Made by a program: the position numbers and the translations under genes. The notes under the pieces were generated by a model that saw only the letters and a program-made list of their open reading frames with translations, had not been told where the DNA came from and did no database searches. Positions 6,239-14,567 of a stretch of 16,577 bases of DNA are shown piece by piece (positions within the stretch are counted from its first letter, which is position 1; the number at the start of each line of letters is the position of its first letter). The stretch is taken from assembly GCA_947628685.1 (NCBI GenBank), contig CANRAT010000032.1, positions 1-16,577 of the forward strand, written 5' to 3'. This stretch comes from an uncultured Bacilli bacterium. Lineage in GTDB: Bacteria > Bacillota_I > Bacilli_A > RF39 > UBA660.

Positions 6239-9200
6239 GACCAACACCTCTTTCTATATCCATTTCATCAGTTAATCCAATTACTTTAGTATACATTTCT
6301 TTTTGTCTATCGTTTAAATCAGAAATGTCTATTTCTTTATTACTAGCAATTTGATCTAACGCTAATCTCATTTGCATAATAACTTGATTTTCAATATCCA
6401 TTTGCTGAGTTTCATTATCAATATGAGTATTAAATAACAAATCACCAACCCTTAATTTATTACCATTAATATCATATATAATTGCAAAATTTGGATTCAT
6501 TATTATTCTTGCAGTTTCTGGATTCAAACCATAGTTTTTAGCTATTTCAGTAACAAGATGCTCAGAATCTGCATAATCACTAATAGAAGTTTCTAAGTTT
6601 GTTGAATTTTCTTTAGTAATTATTTCTAATTTTTCTAATGAAAGTAAAGATTTTTTTGAAAAGTTGGAATCATTATATTTTATATAAGTATCGTTATGTA
6701 CTGGAAGTGTTTCACCATCAAATTCTTTTCTATCATCACGCTCTTCTAAAACATATTGTGTAGTAGAATCATTGGTGTAAAGGCCTCTAGACAATTTTAC
6801 AGGCTCTTCAAAAGGTAAAGGTCTTGAAACAACTCCTCTATCTACTACTGAGTTTTGTTTTAATGATTCCGCAATATCATTAAAACCTAAACCAACAGTT
6901 ACTTTTCCTAATCTTAATCCGTCATATTGCTCCTTTGTTATTTTACCACTTTCAAGAAGTTCTTTATATACTTTTTCATCTGCTTCTATTAAATCACGTG
7001 CTGCTTGTTTATAAATTTCAAATACTTCATCTGTAAATCCTTTTCTACCTAATTCTGGATGTTCTTTAGTAGATCTTGCAAATGCTTTAGCTGGTATTTC
7101 TATATTATCAAAGCATAATACGTCTTTATTTCTCCATACCCAACTTTGAGCCACTATATTTCCTTGTTCATCTTTTATAACAAATACACGGCCATTTTTA
7201 TCAACCATGCTATGTTCCATACAAACCTCAGCATTATCGTTTAATTCTTGACAACAATCAGTTAAAGTCCCAATTGCCATAGCAAGTGGATCATCTAGTC
7301 TTAATATTTCATAAGTATATCTGCCACTTATTTTCTCAGCACTCTGTTCAATTCTAGGAATACTACTAAATGTCCTTTGCTTACCATAATTATATATTTG
7401 TTGTAATATATTAAAGTCTGCTTGACTATACCCTGCAATCGCTGATATTTCAGCAACACGTTCATTGCCAACATTAACAGAAGTAAATTTATTTGTCTGA
7501 ACGTAACTTGCTGCTAATTCTAATGTTAAAACCCTATTACTATTTATGGCCTTAATGTCAGAAAATTGTTTTTGTATACCTGAAATATAACTAACATACT
7601 CTGGATTTTCTAAAATCTGATCCATATTCGATAGTAAAAATTCTCTAAAATCAGGATCATATTTTAATTTAAATCCACCAAATAATTGATGAGCTTTATT
7701 CGGAGTTAAAAGAGGAGAATCTGGATATACCTCCATTATACTTCTAATTAACTGACTTGATTTTGGATAATTTTGAGGATTAATTGTTAAAGAATAAGTA
7801 CCATCTATATTTTTTCTATATATTTGACTAAATAATTCTTTCTCAGAATCAAATTGGAAACCTTCCTTAATCAATGTTTCTTCTAATTTTACATATTCAT
7901 CATATCCCTGTGGTGCACCAAAATGGGTATCAGATAGCATCTGTTCACTATTTTTTAATGATGAAATACTTTCCATTATATGAGAATAATTTGCACTAAC
8001 ATTTCTAGGTAAATCAGTTAATAATTCTTGTAATTTTTTAAAACCTCTTTGATCTTGATCGAAAGCGCCAAAAGAATATGCAAGTTTTAACATAGCATCT
8101 CTCGCTTCTGGGGTTTTAGAAAAACTTTGAATCTTCATTAAATTACTCCAATTTGATCCAGAAGCTAAAAATTTATCTGCTTCATCAATATTAAAGTTTT
8201 GCATTACCACAAAATCTGGAATAAATTTACCACCTGTTTTATCATACCAATTTTTCATTAAATCAACTTGATGTGCTTTCATCATTTCTATGACCGTTCC
8301 AGATTTATTAATTCCAAGTTTTATTGCTTTTTCTTCACCAAATAATTCTATAAATTTTATTAAATCGAGTCTATAACTATAATTTCTGAGTAATGAAGGT
8401 TTTATATCTTTATCTTTCAAATATGGTAGCCATTCTTTATGAGTTTGTAATACTGTAAAGGTTAAAGGATAATTATTATTATAATTATAAAAGTATCTTT
8501 TTAATTCTTCTGGTGCATCATCACTTAAAAATAGTTCAGGATGACTTTCTTTTAAAAAACTAGGAGCATCATCTGGACGATAATCAATATTACCTAATTT
8601 ACTTTCTCTAATTATTATATTTTCTATTCTTCTTGATACATCTTCAACTGTTAAACCATCTAAGTTTTCAATATTAAAATCAATATATTTTCCATTATTT
8701 ATAGTAATGTCTTCAATTAAATGTTCATATACTCCATTCAAATATCTACCATATATAGAACATAATTGTAAAAATTTTTCATTTCCAAACACTTCTAGTA
8801 ACTCTAAATCACTATATTGTTTGTTACTTGTATAATTAGCATCTAATATTATTCTACCATTATAATGATTACCATCTTTATTACCAAAAGCGATAAATAA
8901 GTTCTTATCTTTAAGAATTGGTATTAAGTCTGGATACTTTTTTATATCATCAAAAGTAAATGTTCTAGTATAAAACGCTTTAGTTAGTATTTCTCTTTCA
9001 TCTTTTGGAACATTTATTAATCCATCAAAATTTACAAAAATTTCTGGATGCTCACTTACCATTTCTGGAATGCTAGATAAATAAGAATAATCCATTTTAC
9101 CCCTTATTATTTTTGTATAAATAGAATTTCTAAGAGATTTCTCTATAGCTTGCTCATTTTCAATTTCATTATGAATACTAGATATGGTAATATCAGAAAG

Positions 9201-11126
9201 AGCAGACCCATATTTAGATATTAATTTTAATAACTTTTCATTACCATATCTAGAGGCATATTCATCCATAAAATTTACTGAACTAGGCATTATGTGCCCT
9301 TGTCCATCTATTAATCCCGGTATATTTAATTTTATACTTGCCTTTATAGTATTTGATAAATTCTTATTAATTAAATAAGGTATATATTCCTCATGTTGAA
9401 ATAAAAATTTTGAATCAATTTTATTTTTATAGTAAGCGTCTTTTAATGTATCTGGAGCATTTAAATCAATAAATATCTCAGGATGAGCATTTCTAAATTC
9501 ACCATAAAGCCAATCATAATTTGGGAAGTCAGTAAAAACATTGTTTTTTCTCATATCGTCTAAACAATTAGCTAATTGATTTAAAAATTCTTCATAAGTT
9601 AAGCTTCCATTTTTAAAATCTATTCCTAAAATTGCTAATGAACTCGGACTATGCATATGAAAATACGAACTAAATGCACTAAGCATTTCTAAATCTTTAG
9701 ACCATTCATAACTTTTATGAGTAAAAAATCCTGTTTCTTGTTCAAATCTTTTAATATTTTCTATATTAAGTGTTTGCAATACTCTCCTTTGATCTGCATC
9801 AAGTACAAAAACTGAATCAGTACATTCTAATAATTCTTTTGTTGTGTTTAATTTATCTACAAATTTAAAATTCATAGATGATAACCAATCTGGAACATTA
9901 TAAGTTGTTTTACCTTCACTTACAATTTTAAAATCATTTGGTATACCATAATTTAAAAAATAATCTTTAACAGCATCACTAAAAGTACTATCTAAATCTC
10001 TACCTTTTTTTAGAAATTGGTAAAATGAATAAACCTCGTTTTCTTTTATTATATGTGTGAATATATCAGGATGCTTTTCAAGTAGATCTTGAAATTTTCC
10101 CATACCATAATTATCTCTAATAAATTCATGTATATATGTTTCATTTTCCATAAAGTAATCTACTGGAATGTTTTTAAATACGTCAGGATAATCAAGTAAA
10201 TCCTGCATTTTTAATTGTTTATTAAAATATCTTTCCTTAACTTCATCTGGAATATTAGCATCTACCAAAAATATATCCGGATTTGCTTTTATAAACATTT
10301 CAGGATATTTGTCTATTCTTATCGATGATTCAGAATTAGTTATTTGTTTTCTAGCAAAATCAAAGCAAACATTTTTTAATTCTGAAATTTCAACGGTTTT
10401 AATTTTTTTTAAAAATTCTTCTATTGATGGTGCATATATACCCTTTTCTCCGTCAAAATTAATACCGCCATACATTGTTATCAGTTTATTAATAGCATCA
10501 TATTCTTCTAGGGAATATTTATATAATTCAACTACTCTATCAATACCTAGTTTTTCTAATAATAATCCGTTATATTCTTTATAATCTATATGAGATTTAA
10601 GATTCATTTTTTTTATTTCATCAAACTGTTGATTAGATAAAGATGCTAAATCTTTAATAGTTAAAACCCCTCTATAATATTTTTCTTTAAATTCTTCACT
10701 AAATATATCACTTAAAAATAATGATGGATTTGCTTTAATTGTTTCTTCACCAAATTCTTTAGGATTTAATAATTCTCTAAGTGCTTCTAAATTTCTAACA
10801 TTACATCCTTGAAAATTTCCATTTCCATCATATTCTATTAACTTAAAATCTATATTAGCTCTAGTCTTAGAAAAATCTGCAATATGATTTTCATCTGAAA
10901 ATATCATGAAGCCTTCCCACTCTTCAAATGGAATATCGCTTAAATCATAACTCAGCAAACGATTTTGAATAGATAAATATCGTTCAATAAATTTTCCTTC
11001 TATTTCATTTTCATTATAATTTTTATCATTTTTATGAAGTTCATCATATTGTTCATATTGCTTAATTAAATCTGATAATTGATTTTTAATTTGCTTAAAT
11101 TGTTCCAAAGACATTTTTTCTATCAT
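6228..11126 (-). CDS. Very large protein of unknown function, repeat modules plus conserved C-terminal domain
   Basis: A 1632-residue protein, probably cytoplasmic: no signal peptide or membrane segment is seen. Residues 1-60 are helical and Lys/Glu-rich. Residues about 130-945 hold about five divergent modules, each with a HPE(I/L)F-type segment, an ELK-x3-YY segment, PYLKDK-like text and FGNEK-x-L-x-L-x3-YG (clearest at 548-645, 693-797, 862-935). Residues 1200-1460 look like a separate conserved domain, with TDCCQEL (1289-1295), AQSWVWR (1326-1332) and FDNIE (1339-1343). The Cys pair and the following strands loosely recall PcfJ-like or GNAT-type domains of plasmid and phage proteins, but I cannot assign it. 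The SD is AGGATGG about 9 bases upstream. It is co-translated with the ProA-like gene. No nuclease, helicase or toxin motif is evident. Confidence 0.85.
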   Translation of the reverse strand: MIEKMSLEQFKQIKNQLSDLIKQYEQYDELHKNDKNYNENEIEGKFIERYLSIQNRLLSYDLSDIPFEEWEGFMIFSDENHIADFSKTRANIDFKLIEYDGNGNFQGCNVRNLEALRELLNPKEFGEETIKANPSLFLSDIFSEEFKEKYYRGVLTIKDLASLSNQQFDEIKKMNLKSHIDYKEYNGLLLEKLGIDRVVELYKYSLEEYDAINKLITMYGGINFDGEKGIYAPSIEEFLKKIKTVEISELKNVCFDFARKQITNSESSIRIDKYPEMFIKANPDIFLVDANIPDEVKERYFNKQLKMQDLLDYPDVFKNIPVDYFMENETYIHEFIRDNYGMGKFQDLLEKHPDIFTHIIKENEVYSFYQFLKKGRDLDSTFSDAVKDYFLNYGIPNDFKIVSEGKTTYNVPDWLSSMNFKFVDKLNTTKELLECTDSVFVLDADQRRVLQTLNIENIKRFEQETGFFTHKSYEWSKDLEMLSAFSSYFHMHSPSSLAILGIDFKNGSLTYEEFLNQLANCLDDMRKNNVFTDFPNYDWLYGEFRNAHPEIFIDLNAPDTLKDAYYKNKIDSKFLFQHEEYIPYLINKNLSNTIKASIKLNIPGLIDGQGHIMPSSVNFMDEYASRYGNEKLLKLISKYGSALSDITISSIHNEIENEQAIEKSLRNSIYTKIIRGKMDYSYLSSIPEMVSEHPEIFVNFDGLINVPKDEREILTKAFYTRTFTFDDIKKYPDLIPILKDKNLFIAFGNKDGNHYNGRIILDANYTSNKQYSDLELLEVFGNEKFLQLCSIYGRYLNGVYEHLIEDITINNGKYIDFNIENLDGLTVEDVSRRIENIIIRESKLGNIDYRPDDAPSFLKESHPELFLSDDAPEELKRYFYNYNNNYPLTFTVLQTHKEWLPYLKDKDIKPSLLRNYSYRLDLIKFIELFGEEKAIKLGINKSGTVIEMMKAHQVDLMKNWYDKTGGKFIPDFVVMQNFNIDEADKFLASGSNWSNLMKIQSFSKTPEARDAMLKLAYSFGAFDQDQRGFKKLQELLTDLPRNVSANYSHIMESISSLKNSEQMLSDTHFGAPQGYDEYVKLEETLIKEGFQFDSEKELFSQIYRKNIDGTYSLTINPQNYPKSSQLIRSIMEVYPDSPLLTPNKAHQLFGGFKLKYDPDFREFLLSNMDQILENPEYVSYISGIQKQFSDIKAINSNRVLTLELAASYVQTNKFTSVNVGNERVAEISAIAGYSQADFNILQQIYNYGKQRTFSSIPRIEQSAEKISGRYTYEILRLDDPLAMAIGTLTDCCQELNDNAEVCMEHSMVDKNGRVFVIKDEQGNIVAQSWVWRNKDVLCFDNIEIPAKAFARSTKEHPELGRKGFTDEVFEIYKQAARDLIEADEKVYKELLESGKITKEQYDGLRLGKVTVGLGFNDIAESLKQNSVVDRGVVSRPLPFEEPVKLSRGLYTNDSTTQYVLEERDDRKEFDGETLPVHNDTYIKYNDSNFSKKSLLSLEKLEIITKENSTNLETSISDYADSEHLVTEIAKNYGLNPETARIIMNPNFAIIYDINGNKLRVGDLLFNTHIDNETQQMDIENQVIMQMRLALDQIASNKEIDISDLNDRQKEMYTKVIGLTDEMDIERGVGHAK
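8292..10739 (-). repeat. Divergent internal protein repeats of the 1632-residue protein
   Basis: About five modules of roughly 90-110 residues (approximately 130-225, 270-360, 545-650, 690-800, 855-945). Recurring landmarks are NPSLFL, NPDIFL, HPEIFI, HPEIFV and HPELFL, then a Lys/Tyr helix, a PYL or PIL turn before KDK or NK, and an (F/Y)G-x-EK segment. Conservation is at protein level only; the DNA copies are strongly diverged. Confidence 0.65.
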
Positions 11127-11194
11127 TTATAACACCATCCTAAATCTTTATCCTGTTACTATTTTTAAACTTTACTATATATCTACTATATACA

Positions 11195-11203
11195 ATTATA
11201 ACA
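11195..11203 (-). promoter_or_regulatory. Extended -10 promoter of the large-protein operon
   Basis: TGTTATAAT on the minus strand (TATAAT 11195-11200, TGT 11201-11203). No good -35 hexamer lies 17 bp upstream, as expected for an extended -10 promoter. Predicted start is near 11188, giving a leader of about 60 bases. Confidence 0.6.
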
Positions 11204-11640
11204 CATTTTTTTATAATTTTTAATCATATTATTTGTATGAGTGAAAAATGTTTATAAACTTTTTAATTTAATTGGCAAAAATATTTTTATGAGAAAAGAA
11301 ATTATAATATGTCCCCCAAAATTTTACTAATGGTACAAATATGAGTAGAAGTTCTTTAAAGATTTAAGTCATATGTGGATAATGTCACTCCTTTTAATAC
11401 CTTATTTTTTCTAATTCAAAAACACTTTTAATATTAAAAAGTTTTTTGATAATTATGAAAAATAATCATTTTTTATACTAACAATTCTTTTAATATGAAG
11501 TTTCAAAATATACTTTGCTAGTTTTTAGATAATCATCATCAAAATCCATTAATCTAGATATTTTTTTTGAAAACAATTCTTACGCTATCTTTTTCTATAC
11601 AAGTCAATAGGTATTATTACTTTGCATTAAAAAGAGAGTG
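11204..11640. other. Divergent intergenic region with no recognised gene
   Basis: About 440 very AT-rich bases between the promoters of the large-protein operon (minus) and the helix-turn-helix gene (plus). All reading frames are broken into short pieces, with no ribosome-binding sites before their ATGs. TGTCCCCCAAAATTTT at about 11310-11325 resembles an insertion-sequence end but has no partner that I could find. Confidence 0.5.
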
Positions 11641-11644
11641 TAAA

Positions 11645-11653
11645 TGCTATAAT
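11645..11653 (+). promoter_or_regulatory. Extended -10 promoter of the helix-turn-helix gene
   Basis: TGCTATAAT (TATAAT 11648-11653) with a poor -35. TTGCAT lies 20 bp upstream of the -10, too far for an optimal match. A GGAGG ribosome-binding site follows at 11664-11668, just before the ATG at 11673. Confidence 0.65.
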
Positions 11654-11672
11654 TATTAGGGTTGGAGGATAT

Positions 11673-11891
11673 ATGTCTACTGAATTTAAATTATATAATG
11701 TAAAAAAGGAAGAATTATTTAATCAAAAAAAAAGAAAAGAAAGAGAAATATTACTAGAAGAAATGGTTTTATATGCACTAGAAAACGGAAATAAACCTGC
11801 TGCAAGATATTTTAATACATATCCTTCTACAGTTAGAAGATGGGTAAAAATATATAATGAAAAAGGAAAAGAAGGTCTTAAATATAAATGA
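11673..11891 (+). CDS. Small orphan helix-turn-helix protein
   Basis: A 72-residue basic protein. Residues about 28-66 form a helix-turn-helix (LEEMVLYALENGNKPAARYF, then STVRRWVKIYNEKGKEGL) like the N-terminal DNA-binding domain of IS3/IS481-type transposases. No DDE catalytic domain follows: TGA comes straight after LKYK and a terminator overlaps the stop. It has its own extended -10 promoter, a GGAGG four bases before the ATG, and a complete terminator, which argues for an expressed gene rather than a broken transposase. It may be a domesticated transposase N-terminus acting as a DNA-binding protein (inference). A run of nine A (11725-11733) lies inside the coding region near codon 20. Confidence 0.75.
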   Translation: MSTEFKLYNVKKEELFNQKKRKEREILLEEMVLYALENGNKPAARYFNTYPSTVRRWVKIYNEKGKEGLKYK

Positions 11892-11900
11892 CCTTCTTTT
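11867..11900. terminator. Bidirectional terminator between the helix-turn-helix and sigma genes
   Basis: Perfect 11-bp inverted repeat AAAAGAAGGTC / GACCTTCTTTT (arms 11867-11877 and 11890-11900) with a 12-base loop. Each strand leaves the stem through a T run. It overlaps the TGA of the plus-strand gene and touches the TAA of the sigma gene. Confidence 0.9.
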
Positions 11901-12493
11901 TACTTTATTATAGATCTTATTTTAGATTTTATTCTTTGTATAGCATTATCTATAGATTTTTCATCCTTATCTAATATTTCTGCTATTTCTTTATATTTAA
12001 ATCCTGCTATTAAAAGTTGAAATACTTGTTCTTCAAATTCTGCTAAAACACTACTTATTCTTTCTATTAAATCTTCTTCTAATTCTATATTTAATATTGT
12101 ATCTTCTGGACTTGGTTCGTCAGATTTAATAACATTTAAAAGAGGATTTTCGTCATCATCATATGAAATAGATTCATTGAGTGCTTTATTTTTGTTTCTA
12201 TTTGCAGCAATAACTACACTTATTATTTTTCTTTCTATACACTTTTTTGCATATGTATAAAATAATATATTTTCTTTTTCTTGATATCTATCTATAGCAT
12301 GGTTTAACCCTATCATACCTTCTTGTATTAAATCACTTTGTTCTAATCCACTTTTTTTACAATAAGGAAGCATTTTATTTGCTATTTTAATTATTAAAGG
12401 CTCATATTTTTTTATAATTATATTATTAGCATCTTCATTGCCTTCAGCAATATAATCTAGTAGTTCATAGTCGTTATAATCTTTATAATCCAT
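11900..12493 (-). CDS. sigH: Sigma-70 family factor, SigH-like
   Basis: A 197-residue RNA polymerase sigma factor. Region 2 spans about 28-105, with SDLIQEGMIGLNHAIDRY and TYAKKCIERKIISVVIAANR. Region 4 spans about 150-195, with FEEQVFQLLIAGFKYKEIAE and DKDEKSIDNAIQRIKSKI, the latter very close to the SigH ending in Bacillus. No region 3 lies between them. In Bacillus SigH governs the transition state and early sporulation, and related factors drive competence; which applies here cannot be told. Downstream position after rlmB, with mrnC nearby, matches the Bacillus neighbourhood and supports the name. An AAAGGA site lies six bases before the ATG. It starts 11 bp after the deacetylase stop, so it is probably the last gene of an rlmB-deacetylase-sigH operon. 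Confidence 0.88.
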   Translation of the reverse strand: MDYKDYNDYELLDYIAEGNEDANNIIIKKYEPLIIKIANKMLPYCKKSGLEQSDLIQEGMIGLNHAIDRYQEKENILFYTYAKKCIERKIISVVIAANRNKNKALNESISYDDDENPLLNVIKSDEPSPEDTILNIELEEDLIERISSVLAEFEEQVFQLLIAGFKYKEIAEILDKDEKSIDNAIQRIKSKIRSIIK

Positions 12494-12504
12494 ATAAATC
12501 CTTT

Positions 12505-13752
12505 CTAATTTACAATTCTTTTAAATGTATCTAAACTATACTCATTGTAAATATAAATTCTAGGTATTAAATATAAATTATCTCCTACTTTAGCATTTCC
12601 ATAATTAGTTGTAAATGCCATAGTAAATCCTGCATCTTTTAACATTTTTATTGAATTATCAGTATATTCTCCAAATGGATATGCTAAATACGTACTACCA
12701 TTTAAAATTTCTCTAGACTTCTTTAAATCTTCTAATCCTTTTTCATAATCTATACATTTAAAGAGTCCACCTTGTCCACCACTACATTTTCCTGTTTGAT
12801 GCATATCATCTGTATGTGAATGTATTTCAACATAATTAGTCTCATTATCCATTACATTAGCATTCCAAGATGTTATAGCAAATACTGTTGCATTTACTTT
12901 ATATTTTTCAATTATTGGATAAGCAAGTGAATATACAGTTTCATTTCCATCATCTATTGTAAGTACTACACTATTTTCTCTTATTTGTACTTTACCTTTT
13001 AAATACAACTCTAAATCTTTCATTTTTAATGTCATAAAATCATTATCTGTTAAGTATTTTAATTGAGATTCAAATTTATCAGTCCTTATGGATATTACAG
13101 TAGTCATATCTTCAAACCTATTATGAGTATGAAAGAAGTGATACAAAAGCACAGGTATACTTTTTGCATTTTTTAAATCCGTATTATTAGACTCTACTAC
13201 TTCTACTTCATCTTTTTTAAGATATACTATGCCATCATTAAATTCCACTCCATAATATTCATCTTCTTTTATATATATTGGTAAGTTTACGCTATCACTT
13301 ACTTGATATAAATAATTAAAATTTGAATCATAAAATGTTGTTTTTCCATTAGTTTTACAATTTTCATTAAACACTATATAATTTTTATAATACGTATCTT
13401 TTTCATCTAATGAATCTATTTTTTCTACATCTTTAAAATATATATAATATCCATCAAATAATTCTAATTCAAAATAGTCATCATTTTCATCACGTATTTC
13501 TTTATCTTTTAATGAAATTTTAACATCTTTATTTATTTTACCAATCTCTTTATTATTTGAATCGTAAAGAGTAGTTTCTTTATTTGTTATAACATATTTT
13601 GAATAACTATTTTTTATGCTTTCTATATATTCTAATCTTTCCTGTTCTTTGATTTTTTTTACTTCTTTATCATGATTTAAGTATAAAAGTGTTACTAATA
13701 TACAAACTAATACCAAAAATATTGATATAAATATTATAAATTTCTTTTTCAT
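12505..13752 (-). CDS. Membrane-anchored polysaccharide deacetylase
   Basis: A 415-residue protein. A single N-terminal membrane segment (about 5-25, preceded by KKK) anchors a mostly extracytoplasmic protein. Residues about 50-190 look like two SH3-like beta repeats (TTLYDSNNKEIG at 60-71 and TTFYDSNFNYLYQ at 138-150). The NodB catalytic domain follows: VLTIDDGNE (263-271, general base and metal Asp), HSHTDDMH (311-318, metal His pair, spaced as in PgaB/IcaB-like enzymes rather than the usual HTxxH) and LAYPFGEYTD (356-365). It probably removes N-acetyl groups from peptidoglycan or another surface polysaccharide (inference). The RBS AAAGGGTG precedes the ATG, which lies 11 bp after the rlmB stop. 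Confidence 0.9.
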   Translation of the reverse strand: MKKKFIIFISIFLVLVCILVTLLYLNHDKEVKKIKEQERLEYIESIKNSYSKYVITNKETTLYDSNNKEIGKINKDVKISLKDKEIRDENDDYFELELFDGYYIYFKDVEKIDSLDEKDTYYKNYIVFNENCKTNGKTTFYDSNFNYLYQVSDSVNLPIYIKEDEYYGVEFNDGIVYLKKDEVEVVESNNTDLKNAKSIPVLLYHFFHTHNRFEDMTTVISIRTDKFESQLKYLTDNDFMTLKMKDLELYLKGKVQIRENSVVLTIDDGNETVYSLAYPIIEKYKVNATVFAITSWNANVMDNETNYVEIHSHTDDMHQTGKCSGGQGGLFKCIDYEKGLEDLKKSREILNGSTYLAYPFGEYTDNSIKMLKDAGFTMAFTTNYGNAKVGDNLYLIPRIYIYNEYSLDTFKRIVN

Positions 13753-13763
13753 TTTATCACCCT

Positions 13764-14459
13764 TTATATTCTTTGTTTAATTGCTTCAAATAGAATTATT
13801 GCAGTTGCAACAGATGCATTTAAACTATTTACTTCTCCCCTCATAGGTATACTAGCTATAAAATCACAATTTTCTTTAACTAATTTAGACATACCAGATC
13901 CTTCATTACCACATATTATTGCTGTTTTACCTTTATAATCTAGTTTAGTATAGTCAGTACCTTCCATATCTGTTCCAAATATCCAATACCCTTTCTCTTT
14001 TAAATACTTAATTGTGTTATTTAGATTTGTAACTTTTACTATTTTCATTTTATCTGCTGTTCCAACGCTAGTTTTTATAACAGTAGGATTTACTTCTACT
14101 TGTCTATCACAAGGTATAATTATTCCATCAACCTTTGCTGCCTCGCTTGTTCTTATAATCGCGCCAAAATTATGAGGATCTTCGATGTGGTCTAAAATTA
14201 AAATAAGAGAATCATCGTCACTAATTATATCTTCTAAACTAGCATATTTGTAATCTTCTACTTTTAATATTATTCCTTGGTGTAATCCTTTAACTTTCTT
14301 ATCCATATCTATTTTAGATAATGTTTCTAGTTTTATATTTTTACTTTTGATTTTATTTAATATTTCATATTCGTTAAAATTATTCTGAATAAATGCTTTA
14401 TCTATTTTTTTATTACTTTCTAAATATTCTAGAGCAACATTTCTTCCATATATATACAT
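13764..14459 (-). CDS. rlmB: 23S rRNA 2'-O-methyltransferase, TrmH/SpoU family
   Basis: A SPOUT-class SAM-dependent RNA ribose methyltransferase, about 231 residues from the chosen start. The N-terminal substrate-binding domain begins MYIYGRNVALEYL. The knotted domain carries motif 1 (DHIEDPHNFGAIIRTSEAA), motif 2 (ICGNEGSGM) and motif 3 (IPMRGEVNSLNASVA). The orthologue methylates a G in the 23S rRNA peptidyl-transferase region (RlmB, Gm2251 in E. coli numbering). I chose the ATG at 14459 rather than the in-frame ATG at 14495: GGGGAGG sits four bases upstream of it, the protein then begins at the usual family N-terminus, and the promoter -10 lies between the two ATGs. It heads the operon with the deacetylase and sigH. 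Confidence 0.93.
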   Translation of the reverse strand: MYIYGRNVALEYLESNKKIDKAFIQNNFNEYEILNKIKSKNIKLETLSKIDMDKKVKGLHQGIILKVEDYKYASLEDIISDDDSLILILDHIEDPHNFGAIIRTSEAAKVDGIIIPCDRQVEVNPTVIKTSVGTADKMKIVKVTNLNNTIKYLKEKGYWIFGTDMEGTDYTKLDYKGKTAIICGNEGSGMSKLVKENCDFIASIPMRGEVNSLNASVATAIILFEAIKQRI

Positions 14460-14483
14460 ATTTCCTCCCCAAGTTATATAAAA

Positions 14484-14492
14484 ATTATAACA
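14484..14492 (-). promoter_or_regulatory. Extended -10 promoter of the rlmB operon
   Basis: TGTTATAAT on the minus strand (TATAAT 14484-14489), with a start predicted near 14477 and a leader of about 18 bases. The -35 is poor. It lies within the divergent gap shared with the plus-strand gene at 14568. Confidence 0.65.
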
Positions 14493-14517
14493 CAAGCATT
14501 AAAATTTATAAAGTGAT

Positions 14518-14546
14518 TTGACAAAATAATTATAATATTTTATAAT
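14518..14546 (+). promoter_or_regulatory. Consensus promoter of the plus-strand gene
   Basis: TTGACA (14518-14523), exactly 17 bp, then TATAAT (14541-14546): a perfect sigma-A-type consensus. An AAAGAGG ribosome-binding site follows (about 14556-14562) before the ATG at 14568. It is likely strong and constitutive. Confidence 0.9.
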
Positions 14547-14567
14547 ACCATAAAGAAAGAGGTTTTT

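Noticed and set aside
11310..11325. TGTCCCCCAAAATTTT as an insertion-sequence end paired with the helix-turn-helix gene
   Set aside because: I found no inverted partner, target duplication or transposase catalytic domain in the window.
14460..14495. Upstream in-frame ATG of rlmB giving 12 extra residues
   Set aside because: The promoter -10 lies between this ATG and the chosen one, and the GGGGAGG site serves the ATG at 14459.
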